Source of the DNA: Amaurobius ferox | Taxonomy: Eukaryota; Arthropoda; Arachnida; Araneae; Amaurobiidae | Assembly (NCBI GenBank): GCA_951213105.1 | Contig: OX578152.1 | Coordinates: 96,098,568 to 96,162,567, forward strand | Direction of reading: 5' to 3' | DNA: 64,000 bases | Part shown: positions 39,801 to 53,900 of the stretch, one piece after another | Position numbering within the stretch: position 1 is the stretch's first letter | Layout: every line of letters starts with the position of its first letter | The notes under the pieces: model-generated | The model's input: only the letters and a program-made list of their open reading frames with translations | Told to the model about the DNA's origin: nothing | Database searches by the model: none | Position numbers and translations under genes: made by a program

Positions 39801-42062
39801 CTATCTATAAGACGTGGGGCAGATCAAGTTTAAAACACTATTTTTTTTTTACTGTCAAGAATACATTTATTATTTTTCATTAAAATGCCCAGAAAGATAT
39901 TACATAAATAAAATTATATACTATGGTACAAGCTTGATAATCCAACATTCGTTAGTCTGGTGCACCCTGTAATATAACTTTTTTATGCTATTAACGCCTT
40001 CTAAGCAGTAATGTATAATACACTAACTTTGGGATGTCCACTTTCCCTATTCCCACATATCCTCAAACCAATTTATCTAGTAATCCGACATCACACTGAT
40101 TTTCATAACATTGGCTGATGACCTTGTAATGATGTTAAGAAAATAAATGTTTAAAATCTTATTACTAACAAACAGCATACCCGTTCTTCGTACGAAGTAC
40201 ATAATATAAGGAAACTTATAATTCGCAAACATGTGCAAATTGTGTTAAAATATTAAATTTATTGCTCCTAAAGAGAAGTTTAAGAATATCTGTTCTTACT
40301 ATGCAAAATAATCTTCACGGGCATATCTGAAGAATAAAACATCTTGGCCCCTTTTGTAAGCAAATTTATAAAAAAAAAGGAATTGAATCATATATGCAAC
40401 CTCGTACTACTTATATTGTCGCAGATTAGAAAATATGCCAGTATGTTAGTAGAAAATTACCCGTATTACAATATGAGTCTGAAAAATCTTTACCAAAATA
40501 AGAGATTATGTAATAAATTGAAAATATCAATAATCCCCGTACTCTTTATACCAGAAAGTCGTAATTGATTCCAATATATGCCAATATATATCAAAACATA
40601 TGCCAATATACCTGTACTAATATTCTCATAGAAGATATACCCGTGTATTTGTAGAAGATTACTCGTACAACGTACAATATATGAGTTTAAACAATTTTTG
40701 TCATAATAAAATGGCATAATAACTTGAAAATATCAAAATTCCCTGAATCAATAATCCCCGAAAATATCAATGATAATAACGTTTAAACCTGAAGACCATA
40801 ATTGATATTATCCAGTCAAAAATGCTATAAGAAAAATCAAATCGTTCTTTTCTAAAATATGTTTTTATATCCATTTATTTATAATTCAAATTGAAAAAAT
40901 AATAATTAAAATTAACAGACAGATTTAATTTAATTGCGTTTCTGAGCAACATGATATAAGATAGAATCTTCCTCATAAACTGCGAAATTAAATAACATTT
41001 TGATTTCTTTATACTTTTCATTGTTCAGTAAAAGCTTGTGAAAAATGAACCAGAGATAGATTTCCCATTTAAATCATGTATCAAACTATTCATGTTTTCA
41101 GAAAGTGACTAATTAGCGCAAAAAATCTCCCATCAAACTGAGATAAAGTTTTAATTCACTTTCAAATGATTTTCAAGCTTTTCGTTTGGATAAACTACGG
41201 AGTTAAGAGAGTAGATCTCCTAGGAAAAAGTTTAGTTTTTCATTAATATCTCGACAACCCCTGGTCTTAGATACTCGAAACTTGGGCTAAATTTATGGGG
41301 GGCTATTTCAAGGCTATCCACAAAATTTCATCAAATTCAATTCAGCCATTCTCCCGTGATGATGAGACAAACGAAAATTTAGTTTTTTACTAATATCTCG
41401 AGAACCACTGATCATAGAAACTCCAAACATAGACTGAATTTTAAGTGGGACTATTCCAGGCTATCCACAAAATTTCATCAAATTCGGTTCAGCCGTTCTC
41501 CCGTGATGACAGAACTTTCAATGGAGATTTTCAATTTTATTTATATAGATTACAAAGAAATGCAAAAGTTTACACAATCAAAATAATAAAATAAGGAAAA
41601 TAAAATTCATTTCATATGAAATTATGGAAAAAAATACCCTGCACATTGTAATGTCATATTTTTTACAAAATGTTAGTGGCTTGTTAGAGCAGTCATTATA
41701 CTAACAAAATTGTTGTTTGTCCTTTTATGTAAGAAATGCTTCCGTCCAATGTGATGCTGTCACTAATTTTGGATCTGGACGCAGTACATTATACGTACAG
41801 GGACAATCACAAGGAATTTGCCTTCAATGTCCCAACTTGAGATGAGGCGCTGTTATCGCTCTGTTAAAAGAGGAGAAGATGCCAATTGTTATGATACATT
41901 AGCTGCTACTTCATTGTCCAGATCGTCCTTGTCTTTCAAATTTATAAATTCCTAGACATTTTTTAACAAATTCAGTTTTGGTTTATTTTTATACAATACT
42001 GTCTTCATCTATTAATTCGTTCACATCAGGACGTAGTGGTGCAATATCTGCATTACATTCTA

Positions 42063-42093
<31 letters not shown>

Positions 42094-42162
42094 AAAAAAA
42101 ACATATTTCGAAATTTCTAAATTAGAAAAAATATTTTTTTTTTGAGAGTATGTATAAAAAAT

Positions 42163-42205
<43 letters not shown>

Positions 42206-45200
42206 GGGGGGTAATTGTAATTTACATCAAAAAGCAGTTTTTCAATTTCAGTCTTGAGTATGATTGTCTTAAATAGATGGAGGAGAAATTATTTTTTAAA
42301 AATTCAGAATATGATGCACCCAGCTCATAGGATGTTACATTCAAGACTTGCTTTGAATAAAATAAAATATTTATATCCATACAAATTAGTTGTTCAGATA
42401 CATAATTGAAAAACAATACATAATTAAAAAACAACTTGAGGGAGATGAATTTATTTATCAAAATTAGCATTTATAAAGGACAAATTATTAAAAAAAAATT
42501 GAGATCAATAAATATCTGATGTTTACTTGGCCACATATGAAGTTAGAGTATCACCTGTACAATCAAAATTGCCTAAGAACATAGAGGGGATCGAAGTTGA
42601 TACCTGTTTGAAATGTCACCTTTCCTTCTGCTTTGGAAATGTTGCAGTTTGAAAATTCTACTGTCCTATAAACAGGACGCTAGGCAATAATGGGTTAAAA
42701 ACACTCGACAGTAAACACTGAAACAGACCTGCTTCACAGGCAAAAATTTGATCTGAAGAATAGACTTGTATTTTGTTGTAACTTTTATTTATTTTTTCAA
42801 AAAATTGAGCATGTTGCAATCAATGTCATATTAGAATCAAAAGTATAATAATGCACTATGAGCTGTCATGTTGCTAAAAATTATAAATGACCAGTCTTTG
42901 AGGATTTGTATTTGATAAAATTAGTTTGGGACAATCAAGTGTCTACTGTATTTATGAAATTTGCTATAAGCGTGTCTTTTTAATTCAACAATGCAAATAG
43001 TTCAGAAAATATTTATGGAATAGAATATTCTGGTTAACCCTTTCGGGAGGTTGATGCGCCCGCTCGTTGGCTGCGAACTTGCATTCAAGGACGACTGTCA
43101 CGTATCCGCGTCGAGGAAAAACTTACCCTAAAGGACGAGGATCACGTCAGCGCGTTTTCATATGGAACGTTTTTATTTGAATTTATTTGTCTACTAGATG
43201 GCGTTAAATGTCCATGGGAACAGCTCCAATGTATTTTGCAGATATTTGACCTTGGCATAAGGAGAATCCAATGAATTATTTCTCCATTTGAAGCGGTGAA
43301 ACATGATTTTGTAATATAAACAAACAGAGCACTTTTCGCAGCATCAACAATTTGATAATGGAGTTTCGGGTCTCGTTTTGATTTTAGTTTAATGAATTTG
43401 TTGGTGAATTATAGGAATATGAGAGAGTATTTTTTTTTTTTTTGGAGGGGGGGGGGGGGAGGTAAAGGAATATGCGGCAGTGAAATGATTACTTTATTTC
43501 GGATAAAAGAATGGCTGGGCTGAGACTTTTTCTTTCTGTGGAAGAATATACTCGTATGGTAAACGAACCAGACAGTAATGAGAGTGATGCAGATAGTGAA
43601 AATTCATGGGCTACAAAAGGCAAAAGAAAGCGCATAGACAGTTGTTATGAATGCAAAGATTGCAATGTTGGTCTGTGCGTGGATTCTTGCTTTAAAATAT
43701 ACCATATGCAAAAGGTGTATTAATTAATGAAAATAGCTACGCTATTTTCTTGTATATATATGTACATAATTTCTATTAGCTATATAAATATTTCATTACA
43801 ATCATTTCAATATTTTTTCTGATTAACTGATAACTATTTTAATAAGATAACTAATCATTTTTAATACACTAAAATTTTTAATATTTTGATAAAAGAAAAT
43901 TTGTATGAAGAATATACAAATAGAAAATAAGTATTTCCTCTATTCCTGAAAAAAGTAGAATGCTGTGTTGAATGGGTGATTTTTAGTGAATTTTTTTCGA
44001 GAGTTAGGCTTATAGCGCAAAATATTAGCCTTCCTTTGGGAACAGTTCGGAAATGAAGCGCTCAGTCTTTTGGGCCACTGCAGTTTCGGAATGCCGCCGT
44101 CCCAAAAGGGTTAAAAGTTCTTTTCATTTTTACTATTTTATCATTTTTTTTTATTGATCTTTCAGTATAATTACCTAGTTTCATGAATTGTCTGGTAACT
44201 AAATAAAACATAAGTTTTCAAACATATAACTCTGCATATGAAACAAGTTAAATCCAAAATTTTATAACCATTATGAAAGTTAATAAGTTTTTCTGTTGAC
44301 TTTTTCAATGTTCAACACTGATGAGTTAAAGTCTTTATAATTAAAAAGATACACTAAATATTGCATTATGTGTTAATTAGATTGATGTTGAAAATTCTTC
44401 TGATGAATTGATAATTTTGTATTATGAATTGCTATTTTTATAACGTATTTTAGTTAATATTTAAATAAAATATTGAACTTTAAGTAGCTTTTACTTTTTA
44501 TGAATTTGTTTTTTAATACATATTATTTGCTTTTAATAGGGAGGCAAACCACTAACTAAAGATTTGATTTGGGCTAGTAAGCAGTTCCGTTTGTTAGCAG
44601 AGTTGAACTTTAAGGTATTTCATTCTCTAATTTTGTGCTGTAGAAATTGTAAGTTGATGTTTATTGTGAATATATGAGCAATAAAGTTTTTAATGCTAAG
44701 TATTGTATACATCATATGTAGAACATCTTAAGCTTTAATATATGAAGGTGACCGCATAAATGATCACGAACTGTCGGCAAATTTACTATTGTCCTTTGGG
44801 CCATGGTAGTTCGGAATGTTGCCGTCGGCAAAGGGTTAAAGTTTTATCTCTGCACATATAAATTGATGTAATAAATCAGTTGTTAACAATTTATCTCGGG
44901 ATTGAGAAAAAATAAACAGTGTCCATGGGCATTTTCTTTGAAACACTTTGTACACGTGCAGCTTTTGATCTTTTCCTATAAGAGAGAGATAAAAAATGGA
45001 TTTTCTTACTTTTTTATTTTTATTTTCCCTTAAAGTTAGAAGAAAGTCAGAAATCTTTTGGGCTTCAGCTGTCATGAAATGGTACCACAAAAAATTCACC
45101 ACAAAAAATTAAATCCTAGACTATTTATTTTGAAAAGCAAGAAATACAAAAAGCCTAATATTGTGTTGTAAGTTTCATTCTTACTAAGTACAAAATCACT

Positions 45201-47888
45201 GCATACACATACAATTTTTATATTTTATTCTTTTCAGAAAGATGACATTGAAAATGCTCTACGTCGACACAACATGAATCTCAATGATGCTTTGAGTAAG
45301 TACCTTATATCTATGAAATCTTGTTTGCAAATTTGTTACCAGTTGTAGGTTTTTTATTCCAGATACTATAAATTTCTGCGTAAAGCAGAACATGTTAATA
45401 TATAATTAATATTAAGACAATCATCGATTTATATGATAAAAAATATCATTATAATTTTAATATTAACAGAATATAAAAAAATAGGATTATTCATATAATT
45501 CTATTCATTTGTCTTATACACCCAACTCCTTTTTTACACGGTAGATATCTTCCTCAGAAATTTGTGTAAAAAAAATGTTTCCTATAGTAAAATTGGGAAT
45601 ACGTTCCATGTTATCCGAAAACCGTGTAAGATGAAATTCAGAACTATATTTAGTTTAAAAACCGTGTAAAAAAATTCTGAAAACTGTAAAAAATACCTTT
45701 TTTCATTTCTTAAGGTCAGAAATGTTCAAGTACACAATTGATAGCACTATGTATGGCTGATAACACGAACAATTGATTAAATATTGTGAGCTAATAAACT
45801 TAAACAATTTAAAGATGCAATATGTTATGGAAATGTCATACAAAATGGGTAGGTAAGAGTTATCGAATAAGGGGATTCCCCAGTAGTTACTAGGGAATCC
45901 CCTTATTCGATAACATTATAGCAGTGCGCAGTGCTGCCTAATTTTTGAAGTGTGGTAAAAACGTGAATTTTTTTGATACATTGGTACCAAAAACTGCAAT
46001 TTATACTAGACCGCTCATGGTCACGTATATAAGACAATGACTTTAAAATCGTGTTAGATCAAATACATTTTTCAAAAAAGAAATACTTTTTTGAACCGTG
46101 TAACTTTAAATTCGTGTAAAAAAAAAAAAAGAGTTGGATGTAATATAATTATTAATCAGCTATTCAAAATATATAGATTATTAAATAAAAAATATCTTCA
46201 TATTAACAACCTTAAGAATCTAAGTAAAATATATAATTACCCACTATATTTAGTAAATAGTATTGTAATATATATGTATATATGCATATATATAATTCCT
46301 GCAACTCGATTCAGTTGTTTAGAAATATTATACTTAATCAGCTTTTTAGAATTTATAGATTATCAGATAAAAAATTTCATGCTTTGCACATTAATAACCT
46401 CAAAATTACCAGTAAATTATATAAATATCCAGCATATTTAGTAAATGGTATAGTTAATAAGTTTCGATTAGCCTAAAATTCTCATAATCTCTCCTTAGTA
46501 TCTTATTTTAGCCGTACTTCTACATTCTCTTGAATTTTTATATTTTCATCTTTTTTATCTTGCAGCTTTAACTGTAGAATATCTCATTTTATTGCTTTTA
46601 CGCAGTACGGTTTTTATTACTCTCTTTGGCAACATCAAAACACATCTTTTCATTTCTGCATATGGCAACATTGGTCTAGTCATATTTTGCTCGTTATGGT
46701 TGTACTAATGAAGTGTATTTTAAGGTATTTATGTTTCCTTTATTTTTCCAATCTATATGCTTGTCGTCCATATAACACAAGTTTATAGATAAAATCTATC
46801 TTGTGTTTCAGAAACAAGCATTTTTGTGTTCATTTCGAAGGGATATATGGACTTGACAACAATATTTTCAAAATGAACTTATCTTAAGCCTAAAGCTCTT
46901 CCATGTGCAAGCTTTTTTTGCTTGATTTTTTTGTTTTCCTATTTTCATTCCTCACCTTTGAAATTTGTTGATTGTCTTTGTCTTTATGACCTGCAGTATG
47001 CTTTATAATTTCCTCTTTATGGTTGAATTTCTTTTATTTCTTTGTATTTTGTAGAAAATTTTGGGATAGTGTATTATGAGTTACTACTTACATTCTAACA
47101 TTGGATTTACAATTATATATATATATATATATGTATACACACACACATATACAGGGTGTCCATTGCTATCGGTGCCCAATGGCTATTTCCTCAACCTTTA
47201 GCCACAGAGATACACTTCCAATTGCAAAAATGTTTTAAATTTTAAAATCTATTATCTTAAACAGTTTAAATCAATAAATGCATTTCTGAAAGAAATACGA
47301 AATATAAATTTTTATACAGTCCCCGGTCCTACCAATTATATTTAGGAAAATCATCCTCATACAATTTTATGCAAAAAAAAAAAAAATATATCTCATCCTT
47401 TTACGACCAAAATTGACCCCGGTCGGCCATTAAGCTGCTCTATGTCTTCGGATGAGTTGGTCGGCCTGGGTTTTCGACCAAAATTGACCGACTTATAGCT
47501 GTTTAAAGTTGGAGCACTTTTTGTGCTGAGAAATGGTCAATACGGTCCCTGATTGGTTGCTTGAAACGGGACATTTTTATACGTAGAAAAGCGACTTAGG
47601 TCATAAAGTTTAATGCTTCATAACTCAGTGAATTTTGGTCGTAAAAGGAAGATTTTTTATTTTGCATGAAATTGTATGAGGATGATTTTCCTAAATATAA
47701 TTGGTAGGACCGGGAGAACGTTTAAAAATTTATATTTCGTATTTCTTTCAGAAATGTATTTATTGATTTAAACTGTTTCTAAGATAATAGATTTTAAAAT
47801 TTAAAACATTTTTGCAAATGGAAGTATATCTCGGTGACTAACGGTTGAGGAAATAGCCATTGGGCACCGGTAGTACTGGACACCCTGT

Positions 47889-47926
<38 letters not shown>

Positions 47927-50900
47927 AAATAATTTGAACGTGCCTATACTATATTTCTTATATATTATTACATTAAACAAAATTCCTATTAAAAAAAAAA
48001 ATTCTAAAATTCATATTAGTAAATTGCAACACCTTTTTCAATAAAAATTCTGTGTCAAATGGAATTTTGATAAAAACATTCTTGATTTTTAATAAGAATC
48101 TCCCAGATCTGTCAATTTCTTTAGAATTTCCTAAAGTTAGAGATTTTTCAATAAAAATTCTCTGTCAAAGGGAATTTTGATTGAACTTACTGCCACCACC
48201 TAATATCAGCACTAAGTTGCATTTTTTCACCTTATTGGTAGATATTGTTTCAAATAAGTGAAATTTTGCATGTATAGGTTACAATCGCATGTAATTTTGA
48301 AATATCCTTTTCCATCCATGTTTAGTTTTAAATTCTGTGAATTAAAATATGTAAAACATTAATTTCTTTGTAGTATGTTTCATTATTAATTAATATATTC
48401 ATAAATTATTGATTATTTTTTTAATTTCACGTGTATAGATTACTACATTCCTCTAATGTTGAAGCATTGTTTTCTATAACCATGTTTGGTTTCAAATTAT
48501 GTGAATATTTTTTAAATGTGATTTTTCGCAGGTTTTAAATTCTTGTATAATGTTAAAACATCTTTCATCCATCTTATTCTTAAGAGAACCTCAAATTATA
48601 TCACTTGACACTCAAATTATATCACAAACTTTATATCACTTGAATTATACCACCGGACCCTTGGAAAATTTGAGTCCTGCAGAATGCGTCAGCTATTTGA
48701 GAATGAAATTTTGACTCTGAGGAAAATAAAAATTTTCAGTAAAAAAACCAATATATATTTATAAAATTTAATGCACATGTTCTTACATGTACATATAACA
48801 AAAAGTTATTCAATTAATTTGCCTTCAGCCTCGATGCAGTCTCTGAAATTACTACTTGCATTGATCAGATAATCGTTATTTATATTGGCCATAATGTTAT
48901 GGCAACCTTCAACACAGGCTTCGGGAAATCGGCAAAATCTAGCCCGTCCGCGAGGACGGCTATTGAAATTTTTTACCCGTCCTCGAAAATTTTTACCCGT
49001 CCTCCTAAGAATTTTTTTTCACTTTATATTCCTTAATATATGTGCTTAAATACATCGTACAACAATAATAAATTAGAACCAACTGTCTCACGATGAAGTG
49101 CGATAACTGCATATTCATACACCACCCCCACAGAGTCTCCGATAATGGATATGACCGGCGGAATTCCGATCTATGGGTGGGGTCAAAGGGGTAAGATCTG
49201 TAAGGAATCGCTCCTTTTTTCAATGTTTGGTAACTTGAAGGCGTGGTAAATAAATAATCATATAAATCCTCTTGTCTCTAAGCAGTTTAAACCTCATCGG
49301 TACTCTTAATTTCTAGGGAATGTAGTCAATCAAGATTAAAATCTTCTTGGACTGAATAGATGTTTCATACTTTAACTTCAGTTGTCAAACAACTGGAACA
49401 AATGCCATGAATGAATTTTAAACGTTTTAGTTTTAAAGTTGAAGCCAAAGTGGGGAAGAAAATAAAACACTTCTAGCTGAAACTAGAAGAATCCACTCTA
49501 AATATTCAAACTTGTTACTTACTCCCGTCTATTACAGCAAATGAAAATTTTATAGTTTGGGTTTTAAAGAGTTAAATGGTGATTTGGGCTTAGGCCCGGG
49601 CTGGACTTGAGTTTTCTATTGTTTCGGGCAGGGTTGAGTCTTTTTTTTTTTTTTAAACGTCCATTACGACCGGGCCGAACATATTTCTTTTGAAAATTTT
49701 TAAAATGGATTTAAATTGAATACATGAACTTATTGCTTTTATTTCAGCTGTGTAAAGATAAATGTCTAAGAAAACAAACTAAATTATCCGTACAAATTTT
49801 TGAAAAATTTATTTTTAACATATTTGAATACAAATTATTTCGGGCCTGCTGAGACGCAGTTATCTTCAGGCCGAGTTCATTCTACATTTGTAAATTTCTT
49901 CGGGCTTAGTCTGGATTTAAGCATTGGTATTGTCGGTCTTGTGAAAATCCGAAAATTTACGCTCATGTAGACCTTGAAAAGGAGAAAAGAACATGTCACT
50001 TCGATCGCGAGTGCGCTATCGCATTTTCGTGCGATCATCGGATTCACTGGGTGGAGGATGAGGGGAGAAAAAATAACTAGCACCTATGGTTACAATTCAG
50101 ATCTGACGGCTCGCCTAGAAAGAAGGCATTGATAATGCACACTAGGGGGAATTTGCAGGTGACGACATTTCAATTTTCGCCACAATTTTACGATGACAAC
50201 AATTTGTTATCTTTTTTTTTTTTTTTTTTTACGGAATCTCTAATCTCAAGGCCGTCCGAGAGGACGGCAACTTCCGAAAATTGGTCGTCCTCGCCGAATT
50301 TTAACCCGGCGAGGACGGGCGATTTCCGGAAGCCTGCTTCAACAAGTCCCTTGTGTTATGAACATGCTTGTCTGTTTCCCTGTCAATGATGCTCCAGATT
50401 TAGTAGTTTAGGGCCATGGTTCTCAAACTGTGGTCCAAGGAACACTGGTGCTCCGTGAAGCTGCTTCAAGTGTTCCGCTAAAAAATTAAATACACAATTA
50501 AAAATTGTTGGGGGGGGGGGGGGAACAATAATACAATGTAAAATAATTTGCTTAGAAGCTCTGCTTTGAAGCTTATGTTGTATTGCAAGTGTTCCGTGCA
50601 AAAAAATATCAGAGTTTAGTGTTCCCGGACTTCAAAAAGATTAAGAACCATTGGTCTAGGGTGCTTAAATCAGATGAGCTAGAAGGCCAAGTGGCAATAG
50701 CTCTCATCGGCCTCCTGGGGTTCTCGTTGATGATGCCCTAGACTTTCTGGATATACACAACTTTCCTGAGACAATCTGACTTTTGAGAATGTTTTTCTCT
50801 TTTGGCAGCAGAAGAAACATTCTCACTTGAAGCTAGAAGCTCATTTCTAATCTTAAAGATGAAGAACTTCCCGGCATTTAAGAATGTTGCAGTCAACGAG

Positions 50901-53900
50901 AATGGAATGCCTTTTCATATCCTATATTAGGTTTGAAGCTTCCATGATGGAGCTGATAAAGAAAGAATTTAGTCACAGTTAAGACCACTTATGGATTCTA
51001 AAAATTGTGTTCTGAGATAGCTGACACACCCTGCATATAAATAAATAAAAAAAATTATTGCAATATATATTGTAAAGTTCAAATTTCCTTTCATTGCTTA
51101 ATTCTATATTTTATTTTTCCTAATCAATTCTGACTCATTATTTTAAATTGTTTTAGTTGAACTCCATACTATAGGCAGCAAAGAAAGTTCAATGATAGAT
51201 GCTGAAAGTTTATCTGGGATCAACTTAAATCAGCCACGAGTGCATCATAACAATGTTGGTGATGATATTAATTTCGCTGAGCATTCATTGGAAAATTCAA
51301 TCCCACCTGGAAATCTTTATGGGAACAATGATTACCCAGGGATGGGTATGTTTTCAACTGGTTTTACTGTTGCTCAAAACTGTAAGAATCAGGTAAGTGG
51401 AGTATGTTACAAACTTAACTGTTTTTCCCAACTTAGAGACACTACACATATTAAAATTTTTAAATAACATATTTTTTAATTTTAACATTTTGTAGCCTAA
51501 TAAATTAAAAAAAAATTGATACCAATTCATTTATAATACTTTTAATCTATTGTGAGGTATTTTATGGAATAAATGAAGCACTAAACTTACTGCTTTGATG
51601 CTTATCTTGGGTCACAGTTTTCTGGGTTTTTTTTTCGCATGGACATCTTGTGAATAAATATAAAAATCTCCTGAAACATTTTGAGTAAGAGAATAATAAA
51701 ATAAAGCTTCAATTGAACTATTATCCTTGCTTTAGCTAGTGAAATAAAAAAAAAAATTGTTGTTTATATTATTTAAAAAAAAATAGTTTATTAGCAAATT
51801 TGAAACTTAACTGATTGCAGCTAGCAGTCACTAAATTTAGCAATCAATTTGCTCCCTTCAAAACACCTTTAGTTCTCGTTTAAAAAAGAAAAAAAATATT
51901 ATACATCGAATATTGAAGAAGAACATGCATTTTTAAAAATAGAGTTGATTCTTCTCCCCCCCCCCCTTTTTTAAAAATATTTAAAAATCTGTTGAATTTT
52001 TTTAGTTTCACACAACTCCTTAAATCGAAAGTTGCATTTAAAAAAAAACTGCGAAGTTTGAAAGAAAAAATGTAGATTCTATTATGAAAATTATATTAGA
52101 AGATAGATTTTCTCGATGGGTATCTATTTAGCTCTTTTTAAGGTTTTTTTCATTGATTCAGAATTAAAAATTCTGTAACAAATAAAAACTTAATTTAAAA
52201 AAAAAATTGACACTTGAGTAACAAAATCAAAGTTTAAATAAAAATGGAGATTGTAGTGTTTAAATTGAGGTGTGAGTAGATGTTTAAAATGGATCTTCTT
52301 TTCACCCTTTTCCTGAGATTTTTAAAATTTACATGCATTTTAAACATTTGTAGAAAAAAATATCGACTTTTTCTAAATTCTGGCTCTTCAGCTTTTTTCA
52401 AACCACTTTTAGCTCCCATTAAAAAATTCGAGATCGCAGATTGTGAAAATTGAGGAAGGAGATACGTTTTAGAACAAGGTTAAATTTCTCCCCCCCCCTT
52501 TTTTAGAGGTTTTTCAAAAATTTAAAAATCTATTGAGTTTTTTGAATTTTCAAAAGTTTATTGCAATTTCTTGGATCGAATACAATATTTAAATAAATAA
52601 ATAAATAACCATGGCCAATTTTTTCTACACAATAAAGGGAATGTAACTACATACATATGTACATACATACATACATACATACAAACATGGGTTTTCACAC
52701 ATTAATTGTCCAGATTAACTGATCAAAACACTGAAAATACCGTAGTTGAAGAATTAAACTCTGGTGATTTTTCTTTAGATGTAATAATTATTTTAGTTAA
52801 CTCAATAAATATCATAACCTTAATTAATAAAATATTAATATTCTTTCAATTTGAAAATTTCCCTATTATCAAATATATAGGGTTTGAAAGGTCTGTAAAT
52901 TTTATGTATTTATTTCAAGTAGCTGATTTATAAGAAAAACTTTCAAACTAAGGTTACATGTTTCTTGTGTGTTAAAGGTATGTCTTCTTAACTATAGACA
53001 TAAATTATTATTTAAATTGATTTCCTTTTTCTCTTTTGCAAAATTTAGAACACAGTTGGAAACAACATCGCTCCTAATGTCCTTGGTAATACTGGAACAA
53101 ACAATCAAGTGCCCAACTTTAATCAGAACAATGGCATTAATAACTTAAGCCCTGCTATGATGAGAAAAATATTACAACAATCTCAAGCTTTTAATCCAGT
53201 AAGTTAAATATAGTAACAGTGAGAATTCAGCTTATTTTGTTTTTACTCAATATCTAATTTTGTTGTAATTCTGTAACCTCATTAATAATCTGTCATAATA
53301 ATTTTTAAATGCTCATTATTTAAAATTAGTTTTTATGATAAATGTCTAGTTGAGGAAAAGAGTACCGAAAACCCAGACCACTCGACTCACCCTGGGGTAT
53401 GAGCAGCAGTTTGAGTGGTCAAGAGCGTAGGAAAAGAGTGTATAAAGTGTGATAATTAAAAAGCTAAATCTGTCAATTATGGTTGACAAAGTTTTTACCT
53501 GTAACCCAACTGAATGAAAAGTAAAATTGAATAATTTTAATTTAATAAATAAAAGTCAATAATTAAAATGAGAAAGGCAGGTATATGGCTAAAATGTTGG
53601 TTACCATATGAAATTAATATTGAAGTACATTCAAAATCCTTGGGAGATACTGTAAAATGCTCTACTCATCACAAATGGGTCTTCACTCATGCTCCTTATA
53701 AAAAAAAAAAAAAAAAAGATTGGTTGTTTTATTCTAAAATTTGTGTCATTTGGTTTAAAACTGACTCATGCTATTTTATGATTTTAAGCAATTTAATAAA
53801 ATCTAGTTCTTGGTAAAACTTATATAATTCATTTATCTGTTCTTCATATGGAATACATAATATAAGGTGATTTAAAATTCACATTATGTGCAAATTTCTA

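Larger units (their letters stand above)
48820..50790 (-). pseudogene. Mariner-like transposase C-terminus, split in three
   Basis: From right to left: GIINENPRRPMRAIATWPSS then SDLST (50780-50662), then IDRETDKHVHNTRDL (50410-50345), then VEGCHNIMANINNDYLINAS and CIEAEGKLI (48914-48820). WP-x-x-SPDL followed by a C-terminal HNTRDLL-like motif is typical of the mariner/Tc1 catalytic domain end. Stops and two insertions disrupt it. Confidence 0.8.
48680..51033 (-). mobile_element. Mariner/Tc1-superfamily element broken by two MITEs
   Basis: The left end CAGAATGCGTCAGCTATTTG and the reversed right end CAGGGTGTGTCAGCTATCTC are inverted repeats. After removing the inserts at 48915-50336 and 50414-50653 only ~0.7 kb remains, so it had itself lost most of its gene. 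The flanking TA duplication is not clear. Confidence 0.8.

Noticed and set aside
46091..46441. Independent 116-codon protein gene
   Set aside because: It is tandem debris of a Penelope-like element also found in reverse at 56.8 kb.
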